The notes under the pieces were generated by a model. That model was not told the origin of the DNA and made no database searches. It was given only the letters and a program-made list of their open reading frames with translations. A stretch of 64,000 nucleotides of DNA from Streptomyces eurythermus (lineage in GTDB: Bacteria > Actinomycetota > Actinomycetes > Streptomycetales > Streptomycetaceae), in NCBI RefSeq assembly GCF_014649115.1, contig NZ_BMSK01000029.1, positions 40,883 through 104,882 of the forward strand. Reading direction: 5' to 3'. Shown here in pieces: positions 59,985-64,000 of the stretch. A program made the translations under genes and the position numbers. Each line of letters opens with the position of its first letter. Within the stretch, counting starts at the first letter, position 1.

Positions 59985-60425
59985 TCAGCGGTCGACAACG
60001 TCCTTGTCGAGGTCGCGGTGGTGAAGGTCGACGGCCAGACCGCGCCCCGTGTACCGCTCGGCCAGGTCGGCAACCAGGTGCGCGGCGGCCCTCTCGGCAT
60101 CACCGGACAGGACAGCCGCAAGCGCGTCGGCCACCGTCGCGGAGCGGTGACGGCCTCCCGCGCACCCGACGGCCACGGTCAACGGCTCATCCTGGCGCGG
60201 CCCGGCGAGGTAGGCGTCCACGGTGGCGGCCATGGCGTGCACCAGCGCCAGGACACCGTCGGTGCCCATCACCGCCTCACGCACCGGGGCGTCCCGGGCG
60301 GTGAGGTAGCGCAGCTCCGGGCGCAGGTGCGGGTCCCGGAACTGGTGGCGCAGGTCGTAGCAGACGCGGGCGGCCGGCTCCGGGCCGTGCAGGTAGCCGA
60401 ACGAGGTGATCACCACGGTGACCAT
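59985..60425 (-). CDS. RapZ C-terminal-domain-like protein, second copy
   Basis: 146 residues from MVTVVITSFGYLHG, with GGGAGG nine bases upstream. ITSFGYLHG at the start and VAVGCAGGRHRSATVADAL (about 93-111) are the RapZ-C signatures, again without the kinase half. It resembles the protein at 2026 in plan but is a different length, so they are paralogues rather than recent copies. Role unknown. Confidence 0.7.
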   Translation of the reverse strand: MVTVVITSFGYLHGPEPAARVCYDLRHQFRDPHLRPELRYLTARDAPVREAVMGTDGVLALVHAMAATVDAYLAGPRQDEPLTVAVGCAGGRHRSATVADALAAVLSGDAERAAAHLVADLAERYTGRGLAVDLHHRDLDKDVVDR

Positions 60426-60466
60426 CAGAAGCCCTCCCAGGGGCAGTGACGGGTGCGGACGGGGGT

Positions 60467-60721
60467 CTAGAGCCACTCGAAGGCGCGCCGGACGGCGCCC
60501 GCGGCCCCGGCCAGGTTGTCGGCGTGCAACCGCACGTCGAAGTCGTACGGGTCCTCGGCGACCACCATGACCCGCTCGGAGGCGGCGTCGAAGACGCCGG
60601 CGAACGCCTCGTGGACACCGGCTACCTTGAGCGCCTGGACGATGTTGTCGTGGTCGGCGCCGCCACGCCGGACGGCGTCGGCAAGCAGGTTGAGCGCGGC
60701 GGCCGCGGCCGGGGCGAGCAC
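60467..60721 (-). CDS. Hypothetical protein, start uncertain
   Basis: 84 residues from a GTG at 60721. Protein-like sequence (RDLPTAYRIGVLTEQQSKALARISSVEAAAERAAG) continues upstream in the same frame to the stop of the gene at 60926 with no clear ATG or GTG, so the N-terminus may be longer or the gene may have lost its start. Helical, ending EDPYDFDVRLHADNL. Unknown family. Confidence 0.45.
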   Translation of the reverse strand: MLAPAAAAALNLLADAVRRGGADHDNIVQALKVAGVHEAFAGVFDAASERVMVVAEDPYDFDVRLHADNLAGAAGAVRRAFEWL

Positions 60722-60925
60722 GGCCAGGCCCTCACCGCCCGTGGCACCGGCGGCCCGCTCGGCCGCCGCCTCGACGCTGCTGATCCGGGCGAGGGCCTTC
60801 GACTGCTGCTCCGTGAGGACTCCGATCCGATACGCGGTGGGAAGGTCTCGGTGGTGGCGCGCCCGGGTGGCCGGAGAGCGATGACATTCCGGGGCCGGCC
60901 GCCCGGTGGCACGGCAGTGAAGCGC

Positions 60926-61408
60926 TCAGGCGTGCTGGGCGAGGTAGCGGGCGGCGGTGTCCACGAACTCGTCGTGCGCGACCATCGCGGCCTCGCGAGC
61001 AGCGGTGAGTTCCTCGGTGCTGCCGAAGTGGTCCCGCATCGCGTAGGTCAGCGTGACCATGTGGTCGGCGGCGACGCGCACGGCCGGATCCGTGATGAGG
61101 ACGCGCATCGCAACCAGCGGCCGGGTGACCTGGGAGCGCGTCAGGTGGCTCTCACTGCGCAGGGCCTGGACCCGCTCGTGGTCGGCGCCCTTGAGGATCG
61201 CGTCGCCGCGCATCCACATCGTCCGGCGGTGGTCGCTGGCGGCGCAGGCCAGCGCGGTGACGGCCTCCAGGCGGTCCCGCCGGATCGTCTCGCCGTGGCT
61301 GACGCGGACGCCGCGCTCGGCGGCCCGCTCCTGAAAGCGCCCGGAGACGATCGAGCCGAGCAGCGTGCCGAGGACGGCGAGGGCGGCGGTGACCAGGGTG
61401 AGTAACAC
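60926..61408 (-). CDS. Single-span membrane-anchored protein
   Basis: 160 residues from a GTG with GGGAG upstream; VLLTLVTAALAVLGTLLGSIV is the membrane helix. Then a helical cytoplasmic part with RDRLEAVTALACAASDHRRTMWMRGDAIL. I have a clear impression of this family in Streptomyces mobile elements, function unknown. A longer start (61489) is open but lacks a ribosome site. Confidence 0.65.
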   Translation of the reverse strand: MLLTLVTAALAVLGTLLGSIVSGRFQERAAERGVRVSHGETIRRDRLEAVTALACAASDHRRTMWMRGDAILKGADHERVQALRSESHLTRSQVTRPLVAMRVLITDPAVRVAADHMVTLTYAMRDHFGSTEELTAAREAAMVAHDEFVDTAARYLAQHA

Positions 61409-61428
61409 GGCGACTCCCGGATCGTATG

Positions 61429-61460
61429 GATTCCCGTACAGAAGAAACTGTATGGGAATC
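61429..61460. promoter_or_regulatory. Inverted-repeat operator
   Basis: GATTCCCGTACAG (61429-61441) and its near-perfect complement (61448-61460; one mismatch) flank AAGAAA. A CTGTACAG palindrome follows at 61460-61467. It lies just upstream of the leftward gene at 61408, so it is probably its operator or that of a divergent promoter. Confidence 0.6.
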
Positions 61461-61731
61461 TGTACAGTCAGGGGAAGGGGGCCGCTCATGATTCTTTTCG
61501 CACCGCTTCCGAGCTGCGCGTTTCCCGCTGGCGGGAAGCGCGCGTACGGATCTGACACTCGCTGCCCGCGCTACGCCGACCGAGCTGCTGACGAGCTGTT
61601 TGGCCCTGTACCAGGGAACCTTTGTCCACCCGGACGGGGGCCTTCGGTGTCGGCACCGACACAGGGAACGCGATCGGCGCTGCACCGGTGGAGGGTGCAG
61701 CGCCGACGACCGTGCGAGCGTGCTGGCCTGC
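61461..61731. other. Gap without a gene
   Basis: About 270 bases between two leftward genes. Open frames are not protein-like. It contains the CTGTACAG palindrome at the left edge and GC-rich stretches, nothing else clear. Confidence 0.4.
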
Positions 61732-62205
61732 TCAGCTGACGGCGTGCAGCGAACCGCGCCTCTTGGCGGCCGCGGCCTTCTTGGCAGCGGCGGCGGCCGC
61801 TCGCTTCTTGCGCTGCTCGGCGAGCTGGTCCTGGTAGGCGGCGACGGCCCGGTGGTAGTCCGCCACGTAGGTCTTGCTGTCCAGCCGGTCTGCCTTGGGC
61901 ATCGCCTTGACGGCGTCCAGGGCGTCCTCGGGGGAGTTGTAGCCGGCCAGCATCGGGTTGATCTGGTAGACGCCGTTGCGGACCTTCTTGACGAGCTTGG
62001 CCAGCTCCAGCTCCCGCAGTGCGGCGTTCACGCTGGGGCGGCTGAGCCCGAGCAGCTGACCGAGGGTGGCCTGGTCCATCGCGATGCGGCCGCCGGCCTC
62101 GCTGCGTGCCCGGAGCTTCAGCAGTGCCCGGTAGGCGGCGGGCGGTAGGTCCAGGTCGGCGAGGAGACCGTCGGCGTTGGTCGCCGACCACTTCAAGGTA
62201 CTCAC
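61732..62205 (-). CDS. Winged-helix replication-type protein (RepL-like)
   Basis: 157 residues from a GTG with GGAGG. RIAMDQATLGQLLGLSRPSVNAALRELELAKLVKKVRNGVYQINP (about 40-84) is a MarR/RepL-like winged helix whose wing ends GVYQINP. The tail is Lys/Ala-rich and probably contacts DNA. The upstream gene at 62202 has the same domain, so the two are paralogues. Such proteins act as plasmid initiators or their regulators. Confidence 0.7.
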   Translation of the reverse strand: MSTLKWSATNADGLLADLDLPPAAYRALLKLRARSEAGGRIAMDQATLGQLLGLSRPSVNAALRELELAKLVKKVRNGVYQINPMLAGYNSPEDALDAVKAMPKADRLDSKTYVADYHRAVAAYQDQLAEQRKKRAAAAAAKKAAAAKRRGSLHAVS

Positions 62206-62909
62206 TGGGCTGATCCCTCCTCCTGGCGCTGCGCGCGGGCCAGCCGGCGTGCAGCGCGTTCCTCGGCCCGCTTCTTCCGTAGCTCCTCGATCGCCTCGCG
62301 CATGTGCTCCAGCGACGGGAACCGCACCAGATCCGGCAGGCTCTCGTCCCTGCGGATCTTCGCGATCGTCTGGTCCTGGTCGACCTGCACGTACTCGGCT
62401 TCCACCAGCTCCGTGCCCGGGATGAACTCCGCTACACGGTACGAGTAGGGCGGGTTGAACTGGTAGACACCGCGGCGCACCTTGAAGACGATGCCATGGC
62501 TCATGACCTCCTGCAGCGCCTCATTGATCTTCGCTCGGGGCACGTCCAGGACCGTCGCCATCTCCTCCTGCGTCAGCCGGATCTGCCCGCCGGCCTTCTG
62601 GCAGGCGATCAGCAGCAGGATCAGCCGCAGCGGCAGGGCCTCGCGGAAGTACTGCGCGATCAGGAAGAAGAACTCCAGCGAGTCCATGGAGAACGCCTTG
62701 GGACGCTCCGGGGTGTCGTAGAACTCCATCGGCTTGCGCTCGCTGCTGAGCGAGAGCTTCCGGCGCGGGTAGCGGCGAGCGACCGAGTCGAGGTCCTCAA
62801 CCGGCTGAACCGGCTTGGACCACGCCTGGATCTCATCACCGAGGGGCAGCTCCGTACGGCGCACCGCGCGCTTCGGTGCGGGACGACGGCGCTGTGGCTC
62901 GGGTGTCAC
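62202..62909 (-). CDS. Winged-helix replication-type protein, larger paralogue
   Basis: 235 residues from the GTG of VTPEPQRRR, with GGAG nine bases upstream; the frame is open further to 63062 but that part overlaps repeats. The winged helix QIRLTQEEMATVLDVPRAKINEALQEVMSHGIVFKVRRGVYQFNP aligns with the 61732 protein. An N-terminal helical section (MDSLEFFFLIAQYFREALPLRLILLLIACQ) and a basic tail (LRKKRAEERAARRLARAQR) are added. The stop overlaps the next start. Probably a DNA-binding initiator or copy-control protein. Confidence 0.7.
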   Translation of the reverse strand: MTPEPQRRRPAPKRAVRRTELPLGDEIQAWSKPVQPVEDLDSVARRYPRRKLSLSSERKPMEFYDTPERPKAFSMDSLEFFFLIAQYFREALPLRLILLLIACQKAGGQIRLTQEEMATVLDVPRAKINEALQEVMSHGIVFKVRRGVYQFNPPYSYRVAEFIPGTELVEAEYVQVDQDQTIAKIRRDESLPDLVRFPSLEHMREAIEELRKKRAEERAARRLARAQRQEEGSAQ

Positions 62910-62949
62910 GAGGCTGCTCTCCACTCCGCTGATCTTGGACGCCAGCAGT

Positions 62950-63121
62950 ATGTCAGCCACGCCGACAAATATGTCGGCCTCACTGACGTTCCGGCGTGTT
63001 GTGTCCCCCCAGGGGGGACAGATCTCCCCCTGCAGGCGACGGCAGACCGCTCGACGGGACACCGTCGCGAACGTCGGTCTGGCTGACGTTTCGAGCCTGA
63101 AAATGTCGACGTGGCTGACAT
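62950..63121. repeat. Iteron-like repeats upstream of the RepL-like genes
   Basis: GTGGCTGACAT occurs at 63111-63121 and, inverted, at 62950-62960. ACTGACGTT at 62982 and GGCTGACGTTTCG at 63081 are variants, and TGTCGGCC and TGTCGAC lie between. The set lies just upstream of the start at 62909, a place for self-control or replication initiation. Confidence 0.5.
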
Positions 63122-63142
63122 TTGGTCGGCGATGTGACTACT

Positions 63143-63178
63143 CAGGAGGTACATATCGCAAACGTTGTGTACCTCCTG
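63143..63178. repeat. Perfect 11-base inverted repeat
   Basis: CAGGAGGTACA (63143-63153) and its complement (63168-63178) flank a 14-base AT-rich loop. It could be an operator for the RepL-like genes or a hairpin of a small RNA; AGGAGG itself is a ribosome-site-like word. Confidence 0.6.
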
Positions 63179-63758
63179 GAGTGACAGATCGCCGGATGTG
63201 CAGGCCGCTGACCTGCGGGTTCTTGATCTGCGTAAGTATTAGGTGGCTGAGGTCGACCCGCAGGCGCCGGCCGGACCCCGGCGTAGCTGAGGCGGCTTCG
63301 CGCGCGGGCCCGTGGGCCCGCGCGGACCGTAGGCGGCACCAGCGGCTCTGAGTCTCGGGCGGTACTGGCCGTGACGGACCAGCAGCAAAAAGGGCGTGGC
63401 GGGTGCCGTCGAGGGTTCCGCCGCCCGGCCCGAGGGGCCGTTCGGCTCCGGTACCTCCGCACGCCGAATTCCGAGTTCCCCATTTCCGAGGTTCCGTTCT
63501 GTGGTTAAGGCCAATGCGGCGAAGGTGAATTTGGCCAATTCTATCTGTGCTGACTTTCGGTGAAAGCAGAAGTCAAATTCGCGGGTGTTTTTTGCTAGCA
63601 ATGGTGCGCTGTGCTGGTTCCAGACTCTATCTAGCTCCAGAGAATGATGCACGCTAACTGGACCCGATCACCCGATGGAGGTACGCCCGTCCCGGTGGTC
63701 CGGCCTCTCACTCTTCCGACGGCCCGTCACCCCCCCTCCCCTGCCTCTTGCTGCTGCT
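63179..63758. other. Non-coding subtelomeric region
   Basis: About 580 bases with no supported gene. CGCGCGGGCCC (63301-63311) pairs perfectly with 63314-63324. From about 63480 to 63670 the DNA is unusually A/T-rich, with CTTTCGGTGAAAG (63549-63561). A minus-strand frame at 63239-63652 is not protein-like. Confidence 0.5.
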
Positions 63759-64000
63759 CGGGCCGTCAGGCCCGTGGGTGGGCCGCGCGGAGCGTGGCGC
63801 ACCTGGTGGTACGGCGGGTGACGTGGGGTCAGGCGGTGGGGTGGTGGGTGGCTGGAGCGCAGCGGAGGCCACTGGTCCGGCCGGAGGCCGGACCCGGCCC
63901 GCAACGCGGGCCGGATGCCCTGCGGTTGGCGGGGAGCGCGGAGCGCGTGCCGCCTAGCGGTGAGCGGAGCGAACCGCATCCGCTCACGCGGAGCGGGAGC
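63759..64000. repeat. Telomere-like hairpin array
   Basis: Successive short-loop hairpins: CGGGCC-GTCA-GGCCCG (63759-63774); GCCGCGC-GGA-GCGTGGC (63782-63798); a perfect 9-base stem around GGA (63874-63894); an 8-base stem around AAC (63895-63913); smaller GCGC-GGA-GCGC types after 63930; and GCGGAGCGGGAGC at the very end. Tight hairpins with GGA-type loops are the hallmark of Streptomyces telomeres. The terminal GCGGAGCGGGAGC resembles an arm of an archetypal telomere palindrome. Likely within a few hundred bases of the plasmid end. Confidence 0.65.

Noticed and set aside
63239..63652. 137-codon minus-strand frame in the subtelomeric gap
   Set aside because: No ribosome site, odd composition change inside the frame and overlap with a perfect palindrome.

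Overview
The window is very GC-rich. Starts are often GTG or TTG, intergenic gaps are short, and many stops and starts overlap as ATGA or GTGA. Together with the telomere genes tap and tpg, this points to Streptomyces or a close relative. The best overall reading is most of a conjugative linear plasmid. Evidence: (i) a tap-tpg pair at 42.97-45.73 kb, a second tpg at 55.3 kb and a tpg scar at 51.6 kb; (ii) a run of short-loop hairpins over the last ~240 bases, typical of the approach to a Streptomyces telomere; (iii) a replication block near the middle (29.4-35.1 kb) with a Rep-like DNA-binding protein, a DciA-like helicase loader and a DnaB-like helicase. The left end shows no telomere, so the molecule probably continues to the left.

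Layout. 0.3-1.3 kb: a rightward HEPN-like gene. 1.2-24.9 kb: a long leftward array of about 40 mostly small genes, many with CxxC zinc motifs. It encloses a transfer core: a TraB/FtsK-type ATPase (12.8-15.0 kb), a coiled-coil partner, a 743-residue low-complexity protein, small membrane proteins and a 679-residue coiled-coil/DUF2637-like membrane protein. A GntR regulator (25.25 kb) faces this array across a promoter region with a palindrome over the -35 box, which resembles KorSA-type control of transfer. 25.8-28.5 kb: an XRE regulator with a cysteine hydrolase and an FAD oxidoreductase.

29.4-35.1 kb is the replication block. 35.1-39.0 kb is a degraded junction: a 29-residue hydrophobic peptide gene with its own terminator, a copy of the 3' end of the rep-like gene, a frameshifted recombinase-like gene and an IstB chimera. 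39.0-42.8 kb: a methyltransferase, a secreted protein, an IS5-type element and a zeta-like gene cut by it. 42.9-45.7 kb: tap-tpg.

46.0-48.9 kb carries an NB-ARC/TPR protein paired with a small helical protein. Both carry the same Gly/Ala-rich motif, which suggests an NLR-effector pair of the amyloid-signalling type. 49.1-51.7 kb holds a three-gene unit including a CoiA-like nuclease, flanked by rep, zeta and tpg scars. 52-58 kb: a sigma-r4-like protein, membrane proteins, a nonsense-interrupted gene, the second tpg and a PIN-domain protein. 58.0-58.35 kb: a non-coding iteron cluster. 58.9-59.4 kb: a RelE-like toxin-antitoxin pair. 59.5-63.2 kb: leftward genes ending with two paralogous winged-helix, RepL-like proteins headed by repeats and a palindrome. 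63.2-64.0 kb: no gene, rising hairpin density, then the telomere-like array.

How the parts may work together (inference): the 29.4-35.1 kb genes start bidirectional replication from an internal origin, Tap and Tpg patch the ends, the leftward array moves the plasmid under GntR repression, and the right arm has collected stability and defence cargo plus debris from recombination with related plasmids. All calls come from reading the sequence; no database search was run.
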